A DNA stretch of 64,000 nt from positions 1-64,000 of the forward strand of contig CACIOP010000003.1 in NCBI GenBank assembly GCA_902588315.1, read 5' to 3'. This DNA comes from an uncultured Pelagibacteraceae bacterium (GTDB lineage: Bacteria; Pseudomonadota; Alphaproteobacteria; Pelagibacterales; Pelagibacteraceae). Made by a program: the position numbers and the translations under genes. Positions 52,130 to 62,028 of the stretch are shown in pieces; the stretch's first letter is position 1, and each line of letters opens with the position of its first letter. The notes beneath the pieces were generated by a model. The model ran no database searches. It was not told the origin of the DNA and saw only the letters and a program-made list of their open reading frames with translations.

Positions 52130-53427
52130 TGAAAGTATTTAATAATATTTTTTTAAGAAAAAAAATATTAATTTATGGTTTAGGAAAGAGTGGCATTTCA
52201 TCTTATAAGTTTTTAAAAAATAAGTCCGATGTTTATTTGTTTGATGATAATCAAAAAATTCAATTAAAATATAAAAAAAAAATAATTAGATTTGACCAAA
52301 TTCAAAAAACAAATTTTGATAGAATTATTATTAGTCCTGGAATTGATATTTCAAATTGTAAATTATCAAAATTTTTAAATAAAAATTTTAAAAAAATTCA
52401 TACCGACCTAGATGTGTTGTTTTCATTTTATAACAATGAAAGTATTACGATTACGGGAACTAACGGTAAATCTACAACTGCAAAAATTTTACATGATGCT
52501 TTAATCGATCAAAAAAGAGACTCAAGACTTATTGGAAATATTGGAAATCCAGCATTATCAGAAAAAAATATTACAAAAAAAACAATCTTTGTAATAGAGG
52601 CGTCTTCTTATCAGCTAGATTACAGCAATATATTTAGATCAAAATATGCATTAATTTTAAACATAACTGCAGACCACATTGAGAGACATAAAAGTTTAAG
52701 GAATTATGTAAATGCTAAATTCAAATTATTAAAATCTCAAATAAGAGGATCTTTCGCATACGTAAAAAAAGAGGATGAACTAATAACCAAAAAATTAAAT
52801 AAAAATAATTATAGTTCAAAAATTTACAGAGTGCAGACCTCTAGAATAGATAAAAAGTTAAATAAAATTACTAATAAATATTTTATATCTGATGGCAATA
52901 AAGAAAATTTGTCATTTATATTGAAAATTGCTCCAAGATTAAAACTTAATTTCAAAAAATTAATTAAAACCATTAATAAATTTAAAGGTCTAGATTTCAG
53001 ACAACAAATTATATTTGATAAAAAAAATCTCACAATAATTAACGATTCTAAATCTACAAGCTTTGCTTCTTCAGAAAATATATTAAAAAATTTAAATAAT
53101 GCCTATTGGATCTTAGGAGGAATTCCCAAAAAAGCAGATAAATTTAAACTATCAAAAATAAAGTGTAAAAATATCAAAGCTTATATTTTTGGATCATATC
53201 ATAGAGAATTTATAAAAATTTTAAAAAATAGATTAAAAATTAAAAATTTTAAAAATTTACAAGAAACTCTTAAGGTTATTTTTTCAGAAATTAATATTCA
53301 ACAATCTAAAAAAAATATTATTTTTTTTAGTCCAGCTGGAGCTTCATTTGATAGTTTCAAAAATTTTGAAGATAGAGGACATTATTTTAATCAAATTATT
53401 AAAAAGTATATAAATGCAAAGCGATAG
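52129..53427 (+). CDS. murD: UDP-N-acetylmuramoylalanine--D-glutamate ligase
   Basis: Adds D-Glu in peptidoglycan precursor synthesis. N-terminal Rossmann motif 'ILIYGLGKSGISSYKFL', ATP loop 'TITGTNGKSTTAK' near residue 110, 'IEASSYQLDYS' and 'ITADHIERH' typical of MurD, C-terminal 'FFSPAGASFDSFKNFEDRG'. The ATG at 52129 gives 432 residues and a TAATG overlap with mraY; earlier in-frame ATGs lie inside mraY. Confidence 0.95.
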   Translation: MKVFNNIFLRKKILIYGLGKSGISSYKFLKNKSDVYLFDDNQKIQLKYKKKIIRFDQIQKTNFDRIIISPGIDISNCKLSKFLNKNFKKIHTDLDVLFSFYNNESITITGTNGKSTTAKILHDALIDQKRDSRLIGNIGNPALSEKNITKKTIFVIEASSYQLDYSNIFRSKYALILNITADHIERHKSLRNYVNAKFKLLKSQIRGSFAYVKKEDELITKKLNKNNYSSKIYRVQTSRIDKKLNKITNKYFISDGNKENLSFILKIAPRLKLNFKKLIKTINKFKGLDFRQQIIFDKKNLTIINDSKSTSFASSENILKNLNNAYWILGGIPKKADKFKLSKIKCKNIKAYIFGSYHREFIKILKNRLKIKNFKNLQETLKVIFSEINIQQSKKNIIFFSPAGASFDSFKNFEDRGHYFNQIIKKYINAKR

Positions 53428-54535
53428 TATTGTTTACAAATTTTATTATCAATGGTGGAAAAACATAGATAAATCTATTTTTTTATTAATAAGTTTATTA
53501 TTTATTATTGGATTATTTTTTTCTTTAGTTTCAACTTCTCTAATAGCTTCTGATAAGTTAGATACCAACAGTTATTTCTTCTTTTTTAAGCACTTGATTT
53601 ATGTGTTAATTGGAATATGTCTTATTTTTATATTTTCCTCTTTAAATTCAGATCAATTATATAAATACTCTATTATTCTTTTTTTTATTTCACTTATTTC
53701 TCTTTTTTTTGTGCCATTCGTTGGTGTTGAAGTTAAAGGGTCTAAAAGATGGATAGATTTATTTATTTTACCAAGATTTCAACCCATAGAGGTTCTAAAA
53801 CCATTTTTGATAATAATTTTAGCAACTATTCTGTGCGATATTAGATCAAATATTTTATTTAAGTATTTGATATCTATTATTTTGATATCAATCATTTGTT
53901 TACTTTTAATAGTTCAACCAGATATTGGCCAAACTTTATTAGTGATATTTTCTTGGGCGGTTCTAATCTTCACATCAGGAATTAATATATACATTCTTTT
54001 GGCAATAATTTTTATTGGCATATTTTCGCTTGCTTATCTAATTATTTTTGTACCTAAGTTTGATTATATCCAAGGACGAATTTTTTCTTTTTTTAACAGA
54101 GAAACAGGTAGTCATAATTTCCAATCCGATAAAGCATTAGAGTCAATTACAAGTGGAGGTTTTTTTGGCAAAGGTATAGGCGAGGGGGTTCTTAAAAATA
54201 GAGTTCCAGAGGCTCATACTGACTATATTATTTCAGTAATTTCTGAAGAGTTTGGTGTTGTTGCCATAATCTTAATATTATTATTGTTTTTGATATTAAT
54301 TTATATGGTTTTTAAAAAGATAAGTTTTGAAACAAATGATAAAGCTAAACTTATTTTAATTGGATCTATTAGTTTAATATTAATGCAGGCCACAATTCAT
54401 ATTGGAGTTAATATAAGATTATTTCCGACTACTGGAATGACATTACCTTTTTTAAGTTATGGTGGTTCATCGATAATAAGTACATCAATATTAGCTGGTA
54501 TAATTTTAAATTTAACAAAAAGAAAAATAACTTAA
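53414..54535 (+). CDS. ftsW: septal peptidoglycan polymerase FtsW
   Basis: SEDS-family glycosyltransferase acting with FtsI. About ten membrane helices over 373 residues. Conserved segments are 'GSKRWIDLFILPRFQPIEVLKP', 'QPDIGQTLL', 'GGFFGKGIGEGVLKNRVPEAHTDYI' and 'TGMTLPFLSYGGSSIIS'. The start overlaps murD by 14 bases. Confidence 0.95.
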   Translation: MQSDSIVYKFYYQWWKNIDKSIFLLISLLFIIGLFFSLVSTSLIASDKLDTNSYFFFFKHLIYVLIGICLIFIFSSLNSDQLYKYSIILFFISLISLFFVPFVGVEVKGSKRWIDLFILPRFQPIEVLKPFLIIILATILCDIRSNILFKYLISIILISIICLLLIVQPDIGQTLLVIFSWAVLIFTSGINIYILLAIIFIGIFSLAYLIIFVPKFDYIQGRIFSFFNRETGSHNFQSDKALESITSGGFFGKGIGEGVLKNRVPEAHTDYIISVISEEFGVVAIILILLLFLILIYMVFKKISFETNDKAKLILIGSISLILMQATIHIGVNIRLFPTTGMTLPFLSYGGSSIISTSILAGIILNLTKRKIT

Positions 54536-54538
54536 TAA

Positions 54539-55603
54539 ATGAAAAAAAAAATTTTAATTTCCACCGGTGGATCTGGAGGTCATGTGATACCAGCAATTAC
54601 AATTTATAATCATTTAAAAAATACTCATGAAATCTTGATTTCTACTGATATAAGAGGTCTTAAATATTTAGATAAGAATTATAAAGCATTTGTAATTAAT
54701 ACCCCAAAATTAAATAATTACTTCCTGCTTCCTTTTTCATTTTTAAAAATACTTTTTTTGACTATTAAATCTTTTTTTCTTTTAAAAAAAAGAAATATTT
54801 CAATTTTAATTTCAACAGGTGGCTATATGTCTTTACCACTATGCTTAGCAGCCAAAATATTAGGAATTAATATTTTTTTAATTGAACCAAATATGGTTCT
54901 TGGTAGAGCAAACAAATTTTTTTTAAATTTTTCAAGAAAATTAATATGTTATTCAAAGAATTTAATTAATTTGCCATCAGGGATTAATCACAAATTAACT
55001 ACTATTAAACCTTTAATAAGAAAAGAATATTATGAAACCAGTAAGTACCAAAAACATGATAATTTATTCACAATAATAATCATAGGGGGTAGTCAAGGTG
55101 CAAAAATCTTTGATGAGCTTTTAAACAAATGTTTTGTGAGTATTGCAAAAAAGATATCTATAAAAATTATTCATCAAACAAGCGAAAAAAATATAAATTT
55201 TTTAAAAAATTTTTATTTTCAAAATAATATTGAAAGTAAAGTTTTTAGTTTTGATCAAAATCTTAATGACGTTTTAAAACAAGGAGATTTATGTATAACA
55301 AGAGCAGGCGCGTCTAGTTTAGCTGAATTATCACTCTTAAATATTCCATTTGTAGCAATACCACTTCCTTCATCAAAAGATAATCATCAATATAAAAATG
55401 CAAAATATTACTTTGAACAGGATTGTTGTTGGATAATTGATCAAAAAAATTTTGATGAACAGAAATTTGAGAAATTTTTGCTAGAATTGACAAAAAAAAG
55501 TCAGGATTACTTGACAAAAAAAAATAACTTGAAGAAATTAAATTACCTAAATACCTGGAATAATGTTAATCAAAAAATACTAAAAATTATTAATGAAAAT
55601 TAA
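54539..55603 (+). CDS. murG: UDP-GlcNAc:lipid I N-acetylglucosaminyltransferase
   Basis: Peripheral membrane GT-B enzyme that makes lipid II. The N-terminal loop 'ISTGGSGGHVIPA' binds lipid I, and the C-terminal half holds 'IIGGSQGAKIFDE', 'ITRAGASSLAELSLL' and 'AIPLPSSKDNHQYKNA', the UDP-GlcNAc-binding block. Length 354. It overlaps murC by 11 bases. Confidence 0.95.
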   Translation: MKKKILISTGGSGGHVIPAITIYNHLKNTHEILISTDIRGLKYLDKNYKAFVINTPKLNNYFLLPFSFLKILFLTIKSFFLLKKRNISILISTGGYMSLPLCLAAKILGINIFLIEPNMVLGRANKFFLNFSRKLICYSKNLINLPSGINHKLTTIKPLIRKEYYETSKYQKHDNLFTIIIIGGSQGAKIFDELLNKCFVSIAKKISIKIIHQTSEKNINFLKNFYFQNNIESKVFSFDQNLNDVLKQGDLCITRAGASSLAELSLLNIPFVAIPLPSSKDNHQYKNAKYYFEQDCCWIIDQKNFDEQKFEKFLLELTKKSQDYLTKKNNLKKLNYLNTWNNVNQKILKIINEN

Positions 55604-56990
55604 GTTAGCAAAATCTGAACTTATACATTTTGTCGGAATAGGTGGAATAGGTATGAGTGGCCTAGCATTAATAATGAAAGGAAAAGGTTTTAATGTTCAG
55701 GGAAGTGATATTTCAAATAATAAAAATATTGAAAGATTAAGAAAAGAAAAAATAAAAGTTTTTATTGGACATAAGAAACAAAATATAAATAAAGGAACTA
55801 TTCTAGTTATATCTTCAGCTATTAAAAAAAATAATCCAGAGTTTGTTGCTGCCAAAAAAAAACAATTACCAATTTATAAAAGAGGAGAAATGTTGGCCAA
55901 CATTGTTTCTTTAACTAAAAACATTGTAGTTGTTGGATCACACGGCAAAACTACAACAACATCTTTGATAGCATCTATATTTCAAGAAACAAAAATTGAT
56001 CCTACAATAATCAATGGGGGAGTGATAAATTCAATTAATAATTCTGCTAAATTAGGAAAAAGTGATTGGTCTATATTAGAGGCAGATGAGTCTGATGGAA
56101 GTTTTATTTTTATACCCCCAACATATTCAATCATCACTAATATAGATCGAGAACATATGGATTATTATGGTAATATGAATAAATTAAATAAATATTTCGA
56201 AAATTTTGTTAATAAAGTTCCTTCATTTGGAAAATCATTCATTTGTTTAGATGACAAAAATAACAAAAATTTAATTAAAAATATAAAAAATAAAAACTTT
56301 TATACATATGGCCTCGATGTTAATTCAAATTTTTGTATTAAAAATATAAAACAATTTAAAGAGTACTCTGAGTTTGACTTAAGTATAAAATTACCCAATA
56401 AAAAAAATCAATTAATTAAAAAATTCAAAATTCCTTTATTAGGAACTCATAATATTAAAAATTCTGTAGCTGCAGCTGCATTAGCTTTAATCGTAGGTCT
56501 ACCAATAAATAATATAAAAAAAGGACTTAAAAATTTTACAGGGGTTCAAAGAAGATTTAATAAACTTTTTAATTTTAATAATGTAGATTTTTATGATGAT
56601 TATGCCCATCATCCTACAGAAATCAAAGAAGTGCTAGATGGTGTAAAAAAAGTTTATAAAGACTATGAAAAAATATGTATTTTCCAACCACATAGAATAT
56701 CAAGATTAAAAGATTTAAAAAAAGAATTTACCTACGCTTTTAAAAATGCAGATAAAGTTATCTTGTTTCCAATATATACTGCTGGAGAAAAATTAAAGCT
56801 TGGATTTAGTTATATAAATTTTGCAAAAGAAATAATTAAAAACTCAAGAGTCCAGCTATTTTTAGTAGATGATAGATTTCAATTAGCAAAATTTATTAAA
56901 GCAAACATATTTGGAAAAAAAATTGTTATAGGAATGGGCGCGGGGACTATTTCAAGCTGGATGCGAGAATTACCTAAATTGTTATCATGA
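55593..56990 (+). CDS. murC: UDP-N-acetylmuramate--L-alanine ligase
   Basis: First Mur ligase, adding L-Ala. 'HFVGIGGIGMSGLALIMKGKG' is the N-terminal signature, ATP loop 'GSHGKTTT' lies near residue 116, 'LEADESDGSF' and 'TNIDREHMDYYG' follow, and the C-terminal domain has 'YDDYAHHPTEIKEVL' and 'FQPHRISRL'. Length 465. It overlaps murB as ATGA. Confidence 0.97.
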   Translation: MKIKLAKSELIHFVGIGGIGMSGLALIMKGKGFNVQGSDISNNKNIERLRKEKIKVFIGHKKQNINKGTILVISSAIKKNNPEFVAAKKKQLPIYKRGEMLANIVSLTKNIVVVGSHGKTTTTSLIASIFQETKIDPTIINGGVINSINNSAKLGKSDWSILEADESDGSFIFIPPTYSIITNIDREHMDYYGNMNKLNKYFENFVNKVPSFGKSFICLDDKNNKNLIKNIKNKNFYTYGLDVNSNFCIKNIKQFKEYSEFDLSIKLPNKKNQLIKKFKIPLLGTHNIKNSVAAAALALIVGLPINNIKKGLKNFTGVQRRFNKLFNFNNVDFYDDYAHHPTEIKEVLDGVKKVYKDYEKICIFQPHRISRLKDLKKEFTYAFKNADKVILFPIYTAGEKLKLGFSYINFAKEIIKNSRVQLFLVDDRFQLAKFIKANIFGKKIVIGMGAGTISSWMRELPKLLS

Positions 56991-57892
56991 AAATTGATTT
57001 AAAAAAGCTAATCCCAGAATTTAATAACAATTTAAAATTAGATTATGATCTAAAAAAAAAAAATTGGTTTAACATAGGAGGCAAAACCAAAGCTTTCTAT
57101 AAGGCAGGTGATTTAAAAGAATTAATAAAGTTTCTTAAAAAAATTCAAGATAAAGAAAAAATATTTATATTAGGAGCTGGTTCTAATACACTTATATCCG
57201 ACAATAAATTTGATGGAGTTGTAATAAAACTTACTCAAAATTTTAATAATATTTCTTTACATTCTGAAGAAATCATAGTTGCTGGTAGTGCTGTTACAGA
57301 TAAATCTTTATCTGAATTTGCAATGGAAAATAGTTTAGGTGGTTTTGAGTTTCTTTCCTGTATACCTGGTACGATAGGTGGTGGCATTAAAATGAATGCA
57401 GGTTGTTTTCACAGGGAATTTAAAGATATTCTTATTTCTATTCAGGCAGTAAATAAATCAGGTCAAGTAATTACTATGCCTGCAAAAGATATAAATTTTA
57501 AATATAGAGATAGTGGATTATCTGAAGATCTTATTTTTTTAAGTGCATCATTTAGAGGTTTTAAAAAAGATAAGAGTATAATAGAGAATGAGATGAGATT
57601 ACTTAAAGAAAAAAAAGAGCAAGCTCAACCGACAAAAATTAAAACCAGTGGTAGCACATTTAAAAATCCTATAGATCAGTCTAATAAAAAAGTTTGGGAA
57701 TTAATTAAAGAGTCTGTGCCGTTGGAAAAATCATTTGGAGATGCGTCAATTTCTCAAAAACATTGTAATTTTTTTGTAAATAAAGGTAATGCTAAGTTTG
57801 AAGATATGAAAAAATTAATAAATTTTGTATCCGACAGTGTCTTTAAAAAAACAGGGATTAAATTAGAAACAGAAATAAAAATTTTAGAATAA
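56987..57892 (+). CDS. murB: UDP-N-acetylenolpyruvoylglucosamine reductase
   Basis: FAD enzyme reducing UDP-GlcNAc-enolpyruvate to UDP-MurNAc. Features are 'NWFNIGGKTKAF', FAD loop 'ILGAGSNTLISD', 'GFEFLSCIPGTIGGGIKMNAG', 'FKYRDSGL' and the active-site serine block 'KTSGSTFKNP'. Length 301. Overlaps murC by four bases and is followed by ddl one base after its stop. Confidence 0.96.
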   Translation: MKIDLKKLIPEFNNNLKLDYDLKKKNWFNIGGKTKAFYKAGDLKELIKFLKKIQDKEKIFILGAGSNTLISDNKFDGVVIKLTQNFNNISLHSEEIIVAGSAVTDKSLSEFAMENSLGGFEFLSCIPGTIGGGIKMNAGCFHREFKDILISIQAVNKSGQVITMPAKDINFKYRDSGLSEDLIFLSASFRGFKKDKSIIENEMRLLKEKKEQAQPTKIKTSGSTFKNPIDQSNKKVWELIKESVPLEKSFGDASISQKHCNFFVNKGNAKFEDMKKLINFVSDSVFKKTGIKLETEIKILE

Positions 57893-57893
57893 A

Positions 57894-58808
57894 TTGAAAA
57901 AAAAAGTACTTATAATATCAGGTGGAATTTCTAAAGAGAGATTAATTAGTCTTGATACAGGAAATCAAGTTTTTAAAGAATTAAAAAAAAACGGTTATAG
58001 AGTTAAAATTTCTGAACCAGATAATTATTTAGAAAAAAATATAAAAATGTTTAAGCCGAATGTGATCTTTAATGCTTTACACGGTCAATTTGGAGAGGAT
58101 GGATATATTCAAACCATATTGGACAGGTTTAAAATTCCATACACTCATTCAAGTGCAATAGCATCTTCAACAGCTATGGATAAGGAAATTTCAAAAAAAC
58201 TATTCATTAAAAATAAAATAAAAACCCCAAAATTTTTTACATATTCTTATGACATTACAAAATCTAATTTAATAAAGAAAATCAGCAAAAACTTAAGATT
58301 TCCAGTTGTAATTAAACCTTTGAATGAAGGCTCGAGTGTAAATGTCTACATAAGTAGTAAAAAGACTCTAGATAAAATTCTTTACAAACTGAAAGTTTAT
58401 AAAAAAGTATTAATTGAGGAATTTATTGGAGGAAGAGAAATACAAGTTGCGATTATGGGTGATAAAAAATTAGGAGCAATTGAATTGAAACCTAAAAGAA
58501 AATTTTATGATTACAAAGCAAAATATGACTCAAAATCTAAAACTCAACATATTATCCCTGTAGATTTGCCTAAATCTAAATTTGATAAGGTAATGGATAT
58601 AGCTTTCAAAGCTCATAAAATTATTGGCTGCAGAGGAGTAACTAGGTCAGATTTTAAATTTTTCAATGGAAAATTTTATTTACTAGAACTTAACACTCAG
58701 CCTGGAATGACTAAATTATCATTAGTACCAGAAATAGCATTGTACAGAGGTATAAGCTTTTTAAAATTAATTGAATGGATGTTGAAAGATGCATCAAAGA
58801 AAAAGTAA
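57894..58808 (+). CDS. ddl: D-alanine--D-alanine ligase
   Basis: ATP-grasp ligase making the D-Ala-D-Ala dipeptide used by MurF. 'NALHGQFGEDGYIQTILD', 'YTHSSAIASSTAMDKEISK', 'VIKPLNEGSSVNV' and the metal-binding 'LLELNTQPGMTKLSLVPE' are characteristic. The start is TTG, which leaves one base after murB; no better ATG exists near the N-terminus. Length 304. It overlaps ftsQ by 20 bases. Confidence 0.94.
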   Translation: MKKKVLIISGGISKERLISLDTGNQVFKELKKNGYRVKISEPDNYLEKNIKMFKPNVIFNALHGQFGEDGYIQTILDRFKIPYTHSSAIASSTAMDKEISKKLFIKNKIKTPKFFTYSYDITKSNLIKKISKNLRFPVVIKPLNEGSSVNVYISSKKTLDKILYKLKVYKKVLIEEFIGGREIQVAIMGDKKLGAIELKPKRKFYDYKAKYDSKSKTQHIIPVDLPKSKFDKVMDIAFKAHKIIGCRGVTRSDFKFFNGKFYLLELNTQPGMTKLSLVPEIALYRGISFLKLIEWMLKDASKKK

Positions 58809-59460
58809 AAAAATTCTAATTTATTTTTTTTTATTAATAATTGCTTCGTCAATTGGTAACAACACAATCAATAATTATAAATTTAAAAAAATAGAAAATA
58901 TTAATATTTTTGGATTAGATAAAAAAAATAATCAAATTCTTTCGAATAAGTTAAAAAATTTGAGTTTAGGAAATATTTTTTTTGTTAATAAAAAAAAAAT
59001 TGAAAAATTAATTAATTCAAACTCTTTAATTGAGAGCTATGTAGTATTTAAAGAATATCCATCTACATTAAATATTAAAATTGATAAAACGAATTTTTTT
59101 GCAAAAATAAACGATAATGGTAAAAATTATCTCGTTGGATCTAATGGTAAATTAACCCTAATTAACTCTGGTTACAATCAATTACCTTATATTTTTGGCA
59201 AACCTAAAGTTGAAGAATTTTTAAAATTTAAAAAAATTATAGATAGGTCTAAATTTTCATATAATGAAATAAAAAATATATATTTTTTTCCCTCAAAAAG
59301 ATGGGACTTAAAGTTTCATGACAATATTTTATTAAAACTACCAAATAATTTAACACAAGAAACTTTGGATAATTTGTACAATTTTTTAGAAAATTATAAT
59401 GGAGAAAATTTTAATATTATTGATGCAAGATTAGAAAACAAGATTGTTTTAGATGAATAA
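58789..59460 (+). CDS. ftsQ: cell division protein FtsQ
   Basis: Bitopic divisome protein linking early and late assembly. A basic N-terminus and one membrane helix (about 9-26) are followed by a POTRA-like domain ('KIENINIFGLDKKNNQILSNKL', then 'LIESYVVFKEYPSTLNIKI') and the beta domain ('RWDLKFHDNILLKLP', 'IIDARLENKIVL'). At 223 residues it is short for the family, with very little cytoplasmic tail. It overlaps ddl and the ftsA-like gene. Confidence 0.88.
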   Translation: MHQRKSKKILIYFFLLIIASSIGNNTINNYKFKKIENINIFGLDKKNNQILSNKLKNLSLGNIFFVNKKKIEKLINSNSLIESYVVFKEYPSTLNIKIDKTNFFAKINDNGKNYLVGSNGKLTLINSGYNQLPYIFGKPKVEEFLKFKKIIDRSKFSYNEIKNIYFFPSKRWDLKFHDNILLKLPNNLTQETLDNLYNFLENYNGENFNIIDARLENKIVLDE

Positions 59461-60154
59461 AGAGAATGAATTAAAATATTACTTAAGTGTTTCCCCAAAT
59501 AAATATGGAATATATTTGTTTGATACAAAAAATTTAAAAAATCTATATAAAGAGGAAATTATCTTAAATAATGATACAAACTATCAAAATCATGATGAAT
59601 TAAAAAAATTTCTTGATGATAATATATTTAAAATTGAAAAATTGAGCGGAAAATTCATAGAAAATATATTTCTTATACTTGAAGATAAAAAAATTTTTAA
59701 TCTAGAAATTGGAATTAAAAAAAAAAATTACAATATTTCAGTCACAAAAGAATATTTAGAAAATTCACTTGTTGAAGCTAAAGATTTGTTTAGAGAGAGT
59801 TATCACAACCAAGAAATTATTCATATGATAGTTAATAAATATTTTATTAATGGTAAGACACTTTTATTATTTGAAGAAAACCTAAAATGTGAAAACTTTG
59901 CTTTGGAAGTTAATTTTAAATCTATCTCAAATGATATCATTTATGATCTAAATAAGATTTTAGAAAATTATCAAATAAAAATATCAAAATATTTAGATGG
60001 AAGTTATGTCAAAAAAAATTTTAAGAATGATATTGAGCTATCAGAAATGTCTTATAGGATTTTGTGCGGTCATAATCAAAATGAAGTTATGTTTGTAACA
60101 AAAAACACTAAAAAGTTAGCTTTTTTTGAAAAATTTTTTCAACTATTTAGCTAA
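59453..60154 (+). CDS. minimal FtsA-like protein lacking the ATPase core
   Basis: 233 residues in the ftsA position, against ~410-420 for FtsA. Residues 9-36 look like the first hairpin of the actin fold but lack its phosphate-loop glycines. Residues ~68-175 follow the FtsA 1C (SHS2) domain in order, including 'SVTKEYLENSLVEAK' and 'EIIHMIVNKYFINGKT'. The 2A/2B nucleotide-binding blocks (such as DIGGGT) are absent. The end 'KKLAFFEKFFQLFS' is amphipathic and resembles the membrane-targeting helix of FtsA. An internal deletion is the simplest reading. FtsA identity is inferred from position and motif order. Confidence 0.7.
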   Translation: MNKENELKYYLSVSPNKYGIYLFDTKNLKNLYKEEIILNNDTNYQNHDELKKFLDDNIFKIEKLSGKFIENIFLILEDKKIFNLEIGIKKKNYNISVTKEYLENSLVEAKDLFRESYHNQEIIHMIVNKYFINGKTLLLFEENLKCENFALEVNFKSISNDIIYDLNKILENYQIKISKYLDGSYVKKNFKNDIELSEMSYRILCGHNQNEVMFVTKNTKKLAFFEKFFQLFS

Positions 60155-60217
60155 TTTTGTTTTTTCCCGTAACATTTGTTGTTTTTTAATAACTAAAAAT
60201 TCAAATAAAAAGTATAT

Positions 60218-61138
60218 GTGTCTTATTTAACTCAAAAAACCATCAAAAATAATGTGAGCTTCAGCGGCATTGCCCTTCATAGTGGACTAAGTGTAAATGT
60301 GTGTATTAAGCCCGCTGAGCCTAATTTTGGAATTGTATTTAAAAGAGTAGATCTAAAAGAAAACAATATAGTTTATCCAAATTTTATGAATGTAAGTAAT
60401 ACATCTTTGAACACAACAGTCGAAAATGAATCTGGGGTAAAAGTTTCAACAATAGAGCATTTAATGGGTGCATTATTTGGATTAGGAATTGATAATGCTT
60501 TGATTGAAATAGACAATGAAGAAGTTCCAATATTGGATGGTTCAGCAAAGGTCTTTATTGAAACGATTTTAGCAGTTGGTTTTGAAATTAGTACCTCACC
60601 AATTAAAATTATAAAAATAAATAAAGAAGTAGTATTTTCAGAAGGAGAAAGGTTTATTAAAATTAAGCCATCTACACTTAATCTTGAAATTGATTTTGAA
60701 CTTAAATATGAAAATGAGGTAATTGGAAATCAAAGAAATAAAGTAAAAGTTTTTGAAGATAATCTGACAAACGTTTATAATTCAAGAACATATTGTTTGT
60801 TTGAGGATATAGAATTAATAAAACAAAAAGGGCTTGCTAAAGGTGGCAGTTTAGAAAATGCCATAGTGGTTAAGGGTAAAGAAATTCTAAATACTGAAGG
60901 TTTAAGAAATGATAAAGAATTTGTTAATCACAAAATACTAGATTGTATAGGAGATCTTTATACTTCAGGCTATAGAATAATAGCTAGTATTGAATGTTCT
61001 CAGGGTGGTCATTATCTAACAAATCAATTGCTTAGAAAAGTCTTTGAAAGCAAAGATAATTTTTCTATTTTAGAAATTAAAGAAAAAAACCTACCACACA
61101 CACTAATAAATAGAAACATACTTAAATCTATAGCCTAA
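60218..61138 (+). CDS. lpxC: UDP-3-O-acyl-N-acetylglucosamine deacetylase
   Basis: Zinc deacetylase for the committed step of lipid A synthesis. The first domain has 'FSGIALHSG' and the zinc histidine of 'STIEHLMGALFGLGID', and the second has 'NHKILDCIGDLY' with the other His-Asp ligands and 'SQGGHYLTNQLL'. Length 306. GTG start. In most relatives ftsZ precedes lpxC; here only 63 AT-rich bases separate it from the ftsA-like gene. Confidence 0.96.
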   Translation: MSYLTQKTIKNNVSFSGIALHSGLSVNVCIKPAEPNFGIVFKRVDLKENNIVYPNFMNVSNTSLNTTVENESGVKVSTIEHLMGALFGLGIDNALIEIDNEEVPILDGSAKVFIETILAVGFEISTSPIKIIKINKEVVFSEGERFIKIKPSTLNLEIDFELKYENEVIGNQRNKVKVFEDNLTNVYNSRTYCLFEDIELIKQKGLAKGGSLENAIVVKGKEILNTEGLRNDKEFVNHKILDCIGDLYTSGYRIIASIECSQGGHYLTNQLLRKVFESKDNFSILEIKEKNLPHTLINRNILKSIA

Positions 61139-61187
61139 TAGTTAAACATATCTTTAAAATTATTTGGTAAATAAGTATAAATTTAAT

Positions 61188-62027
61188 ATGGAAAAGTTAA
61201 AAATTTTTTTATTCATCATTTTAGTATCTGTAATTAATCTTTCGTGCGCAAAAAAAGATACAAATAATTCTGTAATAAACGAGAAAAGTCTAGATCAACA
61301 AGTGCTCGAAGCGTATTCTGAAGGAAAAAAATCTTTAGAGGAAGGAGACGTTTTGTTTGCTGCTAAAAAATTTAATGAAGCTGAGATTTTATTTCCCCAA
61401 TCAGATTGGGCACCCAAAGCTGCATTGATGGCGGCATATTCATATTATAGGCAAGATTATTATGTTGATGCAATAGATGAAATAAAAAGATTTGTTAAGG
61501 TTTATCCAAAAGATCCAAATTTAGATTATGCATATTATCTACTAGCAGTTTGTTATTATGAGCAAATTGTAGATGAAAAAACAGATCTTGATTCTATTAA
61601 AAATGCTAAAAAAAGTTTTGAATTTATTTTATCTAATTTTGCAAATACAGATTATGCATTAGATAGTGAATTTAAACTGGATTTAATAAACGACATTTTA
61701 GCATCCAAAGAAATGTATGTTGGAAGATATTATTTCAAAAAAAAAAAGTGGATAGCAGCTATTAATAGATTTAGAGCTGTAGTAGATGTTTATGATAATA
61801 CAATTTATACAGAGGAAGCTTTGCATCGACTAGTAGAAGCCTACTATACAATCGGTTTAAAAGATGAAGCTAAAAAATATGCACAGGTTTTAGGATATAA
61901 TTATCAATCTTCCCAGTGGTATGAAATGTCCTATAGTGTGTTCAATGAAAAATATAAAAAACAAAAAATTAAAAATAATAAAGAAAAAAATTCAATTTTA
62001 AGTAAAGCAAAATCTCTATTTAAATGA
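61188..62027 (+). CDS. bamD: outer membrane protein assembly lipoprotein BamD
   Basis: TPR lipoprotein of the beta-barrel assembly machinery. The signal peptide ends in a lipobox 'INLSC', consistent with the lgt gene in the window. TPR-like repeats run through 'LEEGDVLFAAKKFNEAEILFP', 'YYRQDYYVDAIDEIKRFVKVYP' and 'ALDSEFKLDLI', the BamD/ComL pattern. I use the ATG at 61188 (279 residues); a TTG at 61164 would lengthen the leader. It is one base from ligA. Confidence 0.93.
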   Translation: MEKLKIFLFIILVSVINLSCAKKDTNNSVINEKSLDQQVLEAYSEGKKSLEEGDVLFAAKKFNEAEILFPQSDWAPKAALMAAYSYYRQDYYVDAIDEIKRFVKVYPKDPNLDYAYYLLAVCYYEQIVDEKTDLDSIKNAKKSFEFILSNFANTDYALDSEFKLDLINDILASKEMYVGRYYFKKKKWIAAINRFRAVVDVYDNTIYTEEALHRLVEAYYTIGLKDEAKKYAQVLGYNYQSSQWYEMSYSVFNEKYKKQKIKNNKEKNSILSKAKSLFK

Positions 62028-62028
62028 G

